From Dokdonella sp041395345 (GTDB taxonomy: Bacteria > Pseudomonadota > Gammaproteobacteria > Xanthomonadales > Rhodanobacteraceae): DNA of 64,000 nucleotides. The first letter of the stretch is position 1; each line of letters starts with the position of its first letter. Shown here piece after piece: positions 16,757-24,395 of this stretch. The DNA lies in contig NZ_JAWLAR010000001.1 of the NCBI RefSeq assembly GCF_041395345.1, positions 371,269 through 435,268 on the forward strand. Direction: 5' to 3'. Made by a program: the position numbers and the translations under genes. The notes under the pieces were generated by a model that was given only the letters and a program-made list of their open reading frames with translations, made no database searches and had not been told where the DNA came from.

Positions 16757-19554
16757 TCGTCCTGCTCCCGCGAGAGATGGATGCCGCGCTCGTCGCGCAC
16801 GACGCCGTCCCATTCGCTGGGAACGAACGCTTGCTCCGCGACGGCAACTGCGTGCGCGGCTTGAGGCGCAGGCGGTGTTTCGACCACTGGAGCTTCCGGC
16901 ACTCCTTTTGGCCTGAACTTGATCACCTGCTTCCACGAACGAACGAGGGCATCGGCGAAGATCAGCAGGAGATCGCCGGATTCACTCATGCCGAGGCCGG
17001 CATCGATGGCCTCCTGTTCATCGGGAATGATCGAGATCGCCGATTCGGAAACGCCGAGCTCGCGCAGGCGCGCGGCCTGGAGTTTCGGTACTTCGTCCGG
17101 CTCGCGCCCGCGCAGCGAATCATCGCGGCGACAGATGTAGTGGTCGAAGCGGCCGGCGACCGCGTCGGCGATTTCGCGCAGATCCTGATCGCGACGATCG
17201 CCGGGCCCGGCCAGCACGACGATGCGCCGACCGCTGACATCGAGGCGCTGGGCCAGATCCGCCATCACGCCAACTGCATGCGCATTGTGGCCGTAGTCGA
17301 ACAGGACCTTGAACGGATGTTCGCTGAACACGTTCATGCGTCCGGGTGCCTGGAAGAAGGTGCTGTCGAAGGTGCGCAGTCCCTGGCGGATCGCATCGAG
17401 CCTGATGCCCATCGAGAACGCCATCGCGGCGGCGACCATCGCGTTCTGCACATTGTGCATCGCGCGCCCTTCGAGGGTGGCCGGGATCAGGTGCGTCCAC
17501 AGCAATGGAATGTGGCTGCCCTTGTCGTAGAGCGTGATCATCTGCCCGTTGATGCCGGCTTCGAGCGCGCAGGCGCGACCGCCGGCGCGGATATGCTCGC
17601 GGACCAGGCCGTGCTGCGGATTCATCGTGACGTAGCAGATGACCTTGGCATCGGTGTAGCCCGACATCTTCAGCACATTGGGATCATCCGCGTTGAGCAC
17701 CGCGCACTCTTCGGCAACCTCGACCACGATGCGCTTGATCTCGGCCAGCTGTTCGAGCGTGTCGATGCCCTTCATGCCGAGATGATCGGACTGCACGTTG
17801 AGCACTGCACCGACATCGACCCTGGGCACGCCCATGCCGGCGCGCAGCAGGCCTCCGCGCGCGGTTTCGAGCACGGCAAAATCGATCTGGGGATCGGCCA
17901 GCACCATGCGCGCGGAAACCGGGCCGGTCATGTCGCCTTCGACCGTTCGCTGACCATCGATGTAGACGCCGTCGGTGGTGGTCAGCCCAGGCGTATAGCC
18001 GGCCATCTTGGCGATATGCGCAAGCATGCGTGCCGTAGTGGTCTTGCCGTTGGTGCCGGTGAGCGCGGCGATCGGAACGCGCGAGGGCGTACCCGTCGGG
18101 AACAGCATGTCGATGACCGGACCGGCAACGTCGCGCGACTTGCCTTCGCTCGGGGCGACATGCATGCGGAAGCCCGGTGCGGCATTGCACTCGCAGATGC
18201 CGCCGCCGATCGACTTGTAGCTTTCGGTGATATTGGTGGTCAGGAAATCCACGCCGCCGACATCGAGCCCGATTGCGCGGATCGCACGCACCGCCATGTC
18301 GCGGTTGTCGGGGTGGATCACGTCGGTGACATCGGTGGCCGTGCCGCCGGTGGAAAGGTTGGCCGTCGAACGCAGGTGGATGACCTGGCCTTCGGCCGGC
18401 ACGCTGTCGGCGGTGACTTCGGCGCGCGCCATCATCATTTCGGCCTGGGAATCGAGTTCAAGTCGGGTGAGTACTTTTTCGTGCCCGACGCCGCGACGCG
18501 GATCCTGGTTCACGATCTCGACCAGCTCGGCGATCGTGTGCTTGCCATCGCCGATCACATGACCCGGCGTGCGTCGCGTCGCCGCAACGAGTTCGCCGTT
18601 GACCACGAGCAGGCGATGGTCATCGCCCTCAAGGAAGGTCTCGACTATGACCGATCGCGAGTGCTCGCGGGCCTTGGCGAATCCTGCGGCCACCTCGAGA
18701 TCAGTGTTCAGGCGAATCGAAATGCCGCGACCATGGTTGCCGTTGTAAGGCTTGGTCACGACTGGATAGCCAAGCCTGCGCGCCGCTCGCTGCGCCTGTT
18801 CGGACGACTGCACGAGTTCCTGGCGCGGCACCGGCAGGCCGAGCGAACCGAGGATCTTGTTGGTTTCCTCCTTGTCGCCGGCCAATTCGACCGCGATCTG
18901 CGAGGTGCGCCCCGTGATCGTGGCCTGGATGCGTTGCTGGAACTTGCCATGCCCCAGCTGGACGAGTGACTGGTCGTTCAGGCGTAGCCACGGAATATTG
19001 CGCTCCTCGGCTGCCTTGACCAGCGAAGCTGTCGACGGACCGAGTGCACGACGCTGCGCATAGCGGATGAAGGCGTCACGCGCTTCCGGCCAGTTCCAGT
19101 CCTCGGGCACGATGTCGGCGGGTCGGATCTCGGCCGGCAACAGCGAGCAGAGCAGGCGCTGGGCCAGTTCGCCCGCAGCGATACCTTCCTCGCGCTGGGC
19201 GTATTCGTAGACCACCGAATAGACGCCGGGTCGGTCATCGATGCTGCGCGTCTTGCCGAAGGTGACGTCCTCGCCGGCGATGTTCTGCAGTTCGATCGCG
19301 ACATGTTCGAGGACGTGGCCGAGCCAGGTGCCTTCGTCTTCCTTCATGCGTCGTATGAAACCGCCCGGCTCACGGTACGAACAGCCGTGTTCGGCAAGAC
19401 CTGGAAGGGCTTCGACAAGGGCGTCGACATAAGCCGCGCCGAGCTTGCCGGTGGGCCAGGATTCGAGTGCTTCGAGGTCGAGAATCAGGCGGATAACCGG
19501 GAAATGCGCATACGCCGAGGGGCCGACATACACCGAACGATCGAGAATGCGCAT
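16753..19554 (-). CDS. cphA: Cyanophycin synthetase
   Basis: This 933-residue protein is full length for CphA. It has an N-terminal domain (about 1-160, with GHVLEHVAIELQNIAG), an ATP-grasp domain (about 205-470, with VTKPYNGNHGRGISI, GDDHRLLVVNGELVAA and VGGVDFLTTNI), and a Mur-ligase domain (about 490-880, with P-loop TGTNGKTTTARMLAHI near 498, LETARGGLLRAGMG, NVQSDHLGM and DYGHNAHAVGVM). The ATP-grasp domain adds Asp to the backbone carboxylate and the Mur domain adds Arg to the side chain, giving multi-L-arginyl-poly-L-aspartate granules. Start ATG 19554 lies five bases after the cphB stop, and the AAGGAG site overlaps the cphB end. A Pro/Ala-rich C-terminal tail of about 50 residues is extra. 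Confidence 0.95.
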   Translation of the reverse strand: MRILDRSVYVGPSAYAHFPVIRLILDLEALESWPTGKLGAAYVDALVEALPGLAEHGCSYREPGGFIRRMKEDEGTWLGHVLEHVAIELQNIAGEDVTFGKTRSIDDRPGVYSVVYEYAQREEGIAAGELAQRLLCSLLPAEIRPADIVPEDWNWPEARDAFIRYAQRRALGPSTASLVKAAEERNIPWLRLNDQSLVQLGHGKFQQRIQATITGRTSQIAVELAGDKEETNKILGSLGLPVPRQELVQSSEQAQRAARRLGYPVVTKPYNGNHGRGISIRLNTDLEVAAGFAKAREHSRSVIVETFLEGDDHRLLVVNGELVAATRRTPGHVIGDGKHTIAELVEIVNQDPRRGVGHEKVLTRLELDSQAEMMMARAEVTADSVPAEGQVIHLRSTANLSTGGTATDVTDVIHPDNRDMAVRAIRAIGLDVGGVDFLTTNITESYKSIGGGICECNAAPGFRMHVAPSEGKSRDVAGPVIDMLFPTGTPSRVPIAALTGTNGKTTTARMLAHIAKMAGYTPGLTTTDGVYIDGQRTVEGDMTGPVSARMVLADPQIDFAVLETARGGLLRAGMGVPRVDVGAVLNVQSDHLGMKGIDTLEQLAEIKRIVVEVAEECAVLNADDPNVLKMSGYTDAKVICYVTMNPQHGLVREHIRAGGRACALEAGINGQMITLYDKGSHIPLLWTHLIPATLEGRAMHNVQNAMVAAAMAFSMGIRLDAIRQGLRTFDSTFFQAPGRMNVFSEHPFKVLFDYGHNAHAVGVMADLAQRLDVSGRRIVVLAGPGDRRDQDLREIADAVAGRFDHYICRRDDSLRGREPDEVPKLQAARLRELGVSESAISIIPDEQEAIDAGLGMSESGDLLLIFADALVRSWKQVIKFRPKGVPEAPVVETPPAPQAAHAVAVAEQAFVPSEWDGVVRDERGIHLSREQDD

Positions 19555-19559
19555 TGCGA

Positions 19560-20402
19560 TTACTCCTTGGCAGAGATCAGCGTTCCGGCTCCGGCACGAC
19601 GCGTGTGCAGATTAAAGGTAGCGCCATGTACGAGCATGTGCACGCCGAGGCCGAGCAGGCAGACGGCGTCGCCTTCATCCGCGCGGTCCATCGACGAGAA
19701 CTGGAGGTCGGCGGCGTCGACGACGGTAACCGAGCCACTGCCCTCGACTTCCAGCGTGTTGTCCGGTCCGATAAAGGCGGCGGTATCCTCGTCGAGACCG
19801 ATACCGATGGCGAAGGGGTTGAAGGCCAGCGCCGTGGCCAGGCGGCCGAGGCGGTCGCGCTGGCGGAAATGCTGGTCGATGATGAAGCGGTTGGTCAGGC
19901 CAAGCCCCGGCGCCAGACGTACGCTGCCGGCGCGCGGCGAGCCGCCTTCCTCGCCGAAGGCGATCATGTGTTCGCTGAGTATGGCCGCGCCGGCACTGGT
20001 GCCGGCCACATGCACGCCGGTGGCGTTGCGCTGGCGGATCAGCTTGGCCACCGGAGTGCCGCCAAGCAGGGTGGTGATGCGCAACTGGTTGCCGCCGGTG
20101 AAGAAGATGCCGCTGGCGCGTTCGATGCGTTCGAGCCGGCCCTTTTCCTCGCAATCGCGTCGTGTGTCGAATTCGATCGACTCGACCTGCGCAGCGCCGA
20201 GATCACGGAAAATCTGCTCATATCGCGGACCGGTATCGAGCATTCGGCTGGCCGTCGGCAGAACAACGATGTCGGCCTCTTCGCCACCGCAAAGATCAAC
20301 GAAACGGCTCAGGATGCGAGGATCGTTCTCCTTTTCCTCGGCGCCGCCAATCGGAATGATCCAGCCGCGCTCTTCACCGTCTGCCACCTTGCTTGGACAC
20401 AT
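19560..20402 (-). CDS. cphB: Cyanophycinase
   Basis: This 280-residue serine peptidase (family S51) contains the core GWIIPIGGAEEKE, IVVLPTASRM, GIFFTGGNQLRITTLL and the nucleophile elbow HVAGTSAGAAILSEHMI (Ser near residue 134), followed by GLGLTNRFIIDQHF. CphB cleaves cyanophycin into beta-Asp-Arg dipeptides in the cytoplasm. Length and motifs agree with characterised intracellular CphB, and there is no signal peptide. The ATG at 20402 overlaps the stop of the upstream peptidase gene as TGATG, so translation is likely coupled; a TTG one codon earlier is possible but weaker. Confidence 0.95.
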   Translation of the reverse strand: MCPSKVADGEERGWIIPIGGAEEKENDPRILSRFVDLCGGEEADIVVLPTASRMLDTGPRYEQIFRDLGAAQVESIEFDTRRDCEEKGRLERIERASGIFFTGGNQLRITTLLGGTPVAKLIRQRNATGVHVAGTSAGAAILSEHMIAFGEEGGSPRAGSVRLAPGLGLTNRFIIDQHFRQRDRLGRLATALAFNPFAIGIGLDEDTAAFIGPDNTLEVEGSGSVTVVDAADLQFSSMDRADEGDAVCLLGLGVHMLVHGATFNLHTRRAGAGTLISAKE

Positions 20403-21622
20403 CAATTCGAACCAGTCTTGTCGTGGGTTGCGGATGGTACCGGTTCAAAAGGCCCGCGTCGCAGGGACGCGCCGTCGCGCAGGTGCCACTCACCCCCTAG
20501 CATGACGTCCCGGAGAACCGCATTGTCGTCGAGAACCAGCAGGTCGGCATCGCTGCCGACGGCAATGCTCCCCTTGCGCGGCAGGCGCAGCAGGCTCGCG
20601 ACATTGCTGGTGAAGGCCGGAAGGATACGCTCCAGCGGCAAGCCACGGCCCAGCAGTTCCTGGAGCGTGACCAGCAATGCTCCCGGCGTGCCGACATCCA
20701 TGTGGCTGAGCCGACCTTCCCCATCAAAGCACGGCAGACAGCCGCCGGCATCGGAACTGACCGTCACGCAACGAGGAGGTGCGCCGGAGTCCAGATAGCG
20801 CTGCAGCGCATCGGCCGCACTCCAGGCATCCTCACCGTCCTCGACCGGGAACGCGGTGATATCAACGTGGCAGCCCTTTCCGGCGAGCTCGACGGCTTCC
20901 TCGAAAAGGGCTCGGCGACGGTTGACGTGGGTCGGATTGAATACGCGTGCCGGCAGCTCGGTTTCGGCCACGGCGCGACGGACAAGATCGAGCCCGCGCG
21001 GCCCATCGCCCAGGTGCAAATGGACGATGCCGGCCTTGCCGCTCATGAGTCCGCCGACATGGGCCTCGGAGGCGATGCGCAGCAATTCGTCGAGACTCGG
21101 CTGGCTGCTGCGGTGGTCGCTGATGGCGAGTTCGCCGACGCCAATCAGCGGATCGACAAAGGCGATATCGCCGCGCACGCTTCCGGTCAGTGTCGTTGGC
21201 GGCAGATGATAGCCGCCGCAGTAGCCCCAGGCGCCCAGCCCCTGTTCGCGCAGGGCGAGCAGGCTGGCCACCAGTTCGCGCGTGCTGCGTGCGCAATCGT
21301 CGGTGCCGAGCAGGCCGATCACCGAGGTCACCCCGCTGTGCGTGTATCGGCTCAGCGGCAGCGGCGAGATGCGCGTGGCAAAGCCGCCTTCGCCGCCCCC
21401 GCCCGTTACATGTACATGGCCATCGATGAAGCCGGGGAGAAGGCGCGCGCCATCGAGATCAATGACCTCGATGGGCATGCCATGCGGAGCATCCGCATCG
21501 GCAGCCAGGACGGCGAGGATGCGGCCGCCACCGATGAGGAGATGCCGGCGGCCCAACGGCTCCGGCGCGAACACCTCGGCGTTGCGCAACAGAATCATGG
21601 CGGATTGTTCGGGGGCGGACAT
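20402..21622 (-). CDS. iadA: Isoaspartyl dipeptidase-like amidohydrolase (IadA / CphI type)
   Basis: This 406-residue protein has the IadA signatures: LLPGFIDGHVHVTGGGGEGGF with metal-binding His69 and His71, a GYCGGYHLPPTTLTGSVRGD substrate loop, the AISDHRSSQPS motif, KAGIVHLHLGDGPRGLD, FNPTHVNRR, and a late TVSSDAGGCLP with the catalytic Asp. IadA hydrolyses beta-aspartyl dipeptides. In this operon the natural substrate should be the beta-Asp-Arg released by CphB, giving free Asp and Arg. Such an enzyme is called CphI in some cyanophycin clusters. It is the first gene of the operon. Start ATG 21622; its ribosome site is weak. Confidence 0.92.
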   Translation of the reverse strand: MSAPEQSAMILLRNAEVFAPEPLGRRHLLIGGGRILAVLAADADAPHGMPIEVIDLDGARLLPGFIDGHVHVTGGGGEGGFATRISPLPLSRYTHSGVTSVIGLLGTDDCARSTRELVASLLALREQGLGAWGYCGGYHLPPTTLTGSVRGDIAFVDPLIGVGELAISDHRSSQPSLDELLRIASEAHVGGLMSGKAGIVHLHLGDGPRGLDLVRRAVAETELPARVFNPTHVNRRRALFEEAVELAGKGCHVDITAFPVEDGEDAWSAADALQRYLDSGAPPRCVTVSSDAGGCLPCFDGEGRLSHMDVGTPGALLVTLQELLGRGLPLERILPAFTSNVASLLRLPRKGSIAVGSDADLLVLDDNAVLRDVMLGGEWHLRDGASLRRGPFEPVPSATHDKTGSN

Positions 21623-21845
21623 GGGTGAACTCTAGCAGGTCGGAATTCACCGTTGGTTCGTCAGGAGCGCCATTGCCGCCCCAAACAATCACCCGTGTAT
21701 CCGAGCAATCCTACCCAGCGGGTCTCCATGGCTCAAATGCGTCCGCAGTGCGGCGGGAGAAAGCAGAAACGGCGGGTCCCTCCCCCAGAGCCAGTGGCAG
21801 CCACCGGTCGGTCAAATGCTCCCGAAGCCTGGAGCGGCCAAGCCC

Positions 21846-22406
21846 TCAGGCATTGTTCGCCGCAAAGTCCACGAAGCCGGCGAGGAACTTGCGCAACTGC
21901 TCTCGGGTGTTTTCGTCGACCAGCTCGCCTTCCTCGTTGAATGCCTTGCCGGCGCGCGAGACCATCAGGCGGCCTTCGGCCCAGTGCCGGACGCCGAGCG
22001 TGCGCAGCACGGGCAACCATGCGTTCTGCGAGAGGATGGTCCCGAAACCGCCTGGCGAAGCGCCGATCACGGCGACCGCACGGCCCTTGAAGATGCGTGC
22101 CGCATCGTCCGGTGGTCGCGACAACCAGTCGATCGCGTTCTTGAACACACCGGGCATGCTGTTGTTGTATTCGGGTGTCACCAGCAGCACTCCGTCGCTG
22201 GCAACGATCTTCTCCTTGAGCTCGTCAACGGCCGATGGAATGCCATCCTGCGCCTCGACATCTCCGTCGTAGAGTGGAATGCCATGCAGGGTCGCGGCCT
22301 CGAGGGCATCGCCCTCGGGCATCAGCGTTTGCGCCGCGCGCAGCAAGGCGGTGTTGAGCGATTTGCGACGCAGGCTTCCGGAGAGGCCAAGGATGCGTGT
22401 ACTCAT
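21846..22406 (-). CDS. NADPH-dependent FMN reductase family flavoprotein
   Basis: This 186-residue flavodoxin-like protein has the FMN phosphate loop LGLSGSLRRKSLNTALL at its N-terminus, the isoalloxazine loop VTPEYNNSMPGVFKNAIDWL (about 82-101) and a third loop VIGASPGGFGTILSQNAW. This is the chromate reductase / azoreductase-like (YieF, ArsH-related) branch. Such enzymes reduce quinones and metals with NAD(P)H, and the physiological acceptor is often unknown. Start ATG 22406 fits the family N-terminus; an upstream in-frame ATG at 22427 has no better site. It stands alone between the cyanophycin operon and the PlsC-like gene. Confidence 0.88.
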   Translation of the reverse strand: MSTRILGLSGSLRRKSLNTALLRAAQTLMPEGDALEAATLHGIPLYDGDVEAQDGIPSAVDELKEKIVASDGVLLVTPEYNNSMPGVFKNAIDWLSRPPDDAARIFKGRAVAVIGASPGGFGTILSQNAWLPVLRTLGVRHWAEGRLMVSRAGKAFNEEGELVDENTREQLRKFLAGFVDFAANNA

Positions 22407-22476
22407 GGGTTGCGATTCCCTCTGCATGGATGGTCAAGCAGTGGACACTAGCGCAGTCGAATGACCCTGATCTGAA

Positions 22477-23073
22477 TCACCCGATGCTGCGGTACTTGCC
22501 GCGCCACGGCGCATAGAAATCGCGCAGGCGGTCGAGGTCGGCTTCCATGTCATCGGTGGTGTGGAACAGGGGGCCGAATCCGATGGTACGCTCGGGATAG
22601 TGAAAGTACACCAGCACGATCGGCACATCGGCCTTGCGGGCGATGTGCCAGAAACCGGTTTTCCACTTGGAGACCTTCTTGCGTGTGCCTTCCGGTGCGA
22701 TGCCGATCCAGAGCTGAGTGCTGTCACGCAGGCGTGCGGCCATCTGCTCGACGACGCCGCGGGTCGCGCTGCGCTCGATCGGGATGCCGCCGAGCTTGCG
22801 CAGGAACCAGCCCAGCGGCCAGAAAAACAGTTCGCGCTTGGCCATGAACGAGACATCGGCACCGATCGCGATCTTGACCCCCAGGCCCCAGACGCCGTCC
22901 CACCACGAGGAATGCGGCGCGGCGATCAGGATCGCCCGCGGCACGTCAGGCATCTCGCCGGCCAGCTGCCAGCCACAGCCGACAAACAGACGGCCCATGA
23001 AACGACGCCATGCACTTGGTGCGAACTGGGGCACGGAAGGTGGCAGGCGAGCCGGCAGCGCGGAAGTCTTCAA
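22477..23073 (-). CDS. 1-acyl-glycerol-3-phosphate acyltransferase-like protein (PlsC family)
   Basis: This 198-residue protein carries the acyltransferase box HSSWWDG (HxxxxD motif, about 54-59), the FFWPLGWFLRKLGGIPIER block and EGTRKKVSKWKTGFW (about 128-142). It lacks the long N-terminal membrane helices of E. coli PlsC, and resembles the short soluble or peripheral acyltransferases found next to lipid genes. The glycerophosphate-binding EGTR is intact, so activity is likely, but the substrate (lysophosphatidate, ornithine lipid or other) cannot be stated. Start TTG 23073 overlaps the arfB stop as TTGA, so the two are translationally coupled. Confidence 0.87.
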   Translation of the reverse strand: MKTSALPARLPPSVPQFAPSAWRRFMGRLFVGCGWQLAGEMPDVPRAILIAAPHSSWWDGVWGLGVKIAIGADVSFMAKRELFFWPLGWFLRKLGGIPIERSATRGVVEQMAARLRDSTQLWIGIAPEGTRKKVSKWKTGFWHIARKADVPIVLVYFHYPERTIGFGPLFHTTDDMEADLDRLRDFYAPWRGKYRSIG

Positions 23074-23495
23074 TCACTGCTCCAGTTCTGCGCGCCACGT
23101 CCGGACTTGATCGTCGCGCGCTTCTTCTTGGCACTGATCCGGCGCTCCTTCGATGCGCGCGTCGGACGTGTTGCCACGCGCTTTTTCGGCACGAACTGCG
23201 CGGCGCGGATCACTTCGGCAAGGCGCGCCCGAGCGTCGTCCCGATTCTTGGCCTGGTCGCGAAAGCGGTTGGCCTGGATGACGAGTACGCCATCGTCGGT
23301 CAGGCGGCGGTCACGCCGTGCCAGCAGGCGCTCGCGCAAGGGCTCGGGTATCGACGGCGAGTTCGCCACGTCAAAACGCAACTCGACCGCACTGGCGACC
23401 TTATTGACGTTCTGCCCGCCCGGGCCGGACGAGCGCACGAAGCGCTCGACCAGTTCGTCGTCGGGGATTTCAAGCTGGGCGTCGATTTCGAGCAT
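23070..23495 (-). CDS. arfB: Alternative ribosome-rescue factor B (peptidyl-tRNA hydrolase)
   Basis: This 141-residue protein has the class-I release-factor core with SSGPGGQNVNKVASAVEL (GGQ at 26-28), then LVIQANRFRDQAKNRDDARARL, and the basic C-terminal tail (RPTRASKERRISAKKKRATIKSGR) that enters the empty mRNA channel. This is the full ArfB (YaeJ) layout. The protein frees ribosomes stalled on truncated mRNAs by hydrolysing the peptidyl-tRNA. Start ATG 23495. It is co-directional and overlapping with the acyltransferase gene. Confidence 0.95.
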   Translation of the reverse strand: MLEIDAQLEIPDDELVERFVRSSGPGGQNVNKVASAVELRFDVANSPSIPEPLRERLLARRDRRLTDDGVLVIQANRFRDQAKNRDDARARLAEVIRAAQFVPKKRVATRPTRASKERRISAKKKRATIKSGRGAQNWSSD

Positions 23496-23593
23496 GCGGC
23501 TATTCTAGCGGGGTGGGGCGAATGATGGTGGAGGAGGGGTCAACTGCGGATGACGCAGAGTTTCCCGAACCACATCCATTTCGAAGAGGACTC

Positions 23594-23677
23594 GTAGGGG
23601 CGAGTCTCAGACTCGCCCGCTCCTGGCTTGGTCGCCGGATTCCCGTAGAAGCGGGAGGGTCTGAGACCCTCCCCTAC
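23594..23677. repeat. GTAG-type REP doublet, family A, supplying the stop codon of the truC-like gene
   Basis: Two perfect palindromes in opposite orientation: GGGCGAGTCT/AGACTCGCCC at 23598-23618 (headed by GTAG at 23594) and GGGAGGGTCT/AGACCCTCCC at 23653-23673 (ending CCCTAC at 23677). The CTA at 23674-23676 is, on the minus strand, the TAG stop of the pseudouridine synthase gene. The element has the same layout as 14634-14716. Confidence 0.8.
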
Positions 23678-24378
23678 GATTCTTGTTTTTCGCTCGGCAG
23701 GCGCCACTCGAAGCGCTGCAGCAAACCGGTGTATTCGGCATCCAGAGGTGCTTCGATTGTCATGCGTCGCTGCTCGACAGGATGCTCGAACCGCAGGCGC
23801 CACGCGTGCAGGAGCAACCGGTGCACACCGAAATGCTGCTTGAACAGCCGGTTGTGCTCGGTGCGGCCATGGCTGGTATCGCCGATCAGGGGATGGCGCA
23901 GATGCGCGAAGTGGCGACGGATCTGCCGGTAACGGCCGGTTTCGGGCGAGATCTCCACGAGGGCATAACGCTGCTGTGGGTAGCGGTTGATCGCGATCGG
24001 TACTTCCGTGGTATGCAGTCGCTTCCAACGCGTCAGTGCCGGTTTGCGGTCACTGTTCTCGCGCACGCCGGGAAGGGCGTAGTCGAGCTCACCCGTTTCT
24101 TCCGGCCAGCCGCGACAGACGCCGAGATAGGTCTTCTCGACATCGCGCTGCATGAACTGCCGGCCCAGGGTGCCGGCGATTTCGCTGTTGCGACCGATCA
24201 GCAGCACGCCGCTGGTGGCGCGATCAAGTCGATGGATCAGATGCAGCCGACCACCGAGTTGATCGCGTAGCACATCGATCAGATAGGCGTCATCGTCGTT
24301 GACCATGCGGCTGCGATGCACAGGCATGCCGGCCGGCTTGTTGACGACGACGAGATGCTCGTCGCAGTGGAGGATCAT
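23674..24378 (-). CDS. truC: RluA-family pseudouridine synthase, TruC-like
   Basis: This 234-residue protein starts at ATG 24378 (MILHCDEHLVVVNKPAGMPVH). The catalytic motif is HLIHRLDRATSGVLLIG (Asp near residue 52), followed by EKTYLGVCRGW and the late ETGRYRQIRRHFAHLRHPLIGD. It lacks an S4 domain, as expected for TruC, which converts U65 of tRNA to pseudouridine; the start and size match that branch best. Assignment to TruC rather than another RluA member is moderately secure. The gene follows ubiB by 17 bases. The stop codon is formed by the adjoining GTAG repeat. Confidence 0.85.
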   Translation of the reverse strand: MILHCDEHLVVVNKPAGMPVHRSRMVNDDDAYLIDVLRDQLGGRLHLIHRLDRATSGVLLIGRNSEIAGTLGRQFMQRDVEKTYLGVCRGWPEETGELDYALPGVRENSDRKPALTRWKRLHTTEVPIAINRYPQQRYALVEISPETGRYRQIRRHFAHLRHPLIGDTSHGRTEHNRLFKQHFGVHRLLLHAWRLRFEHPVEQRRMTIEAPLDAEYTGLLQRFEWRLPSEKQES

Positions 24379-24395
24379 GGTGGAGTCGGTATCCG

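Noticed and set aside
16621..18969. A 782-codon plus-strand frame opposite cphA
   Set aside because: It is the complementary frame of cphA and its His/Asp/Gly-rich translation has no recognisable domain.
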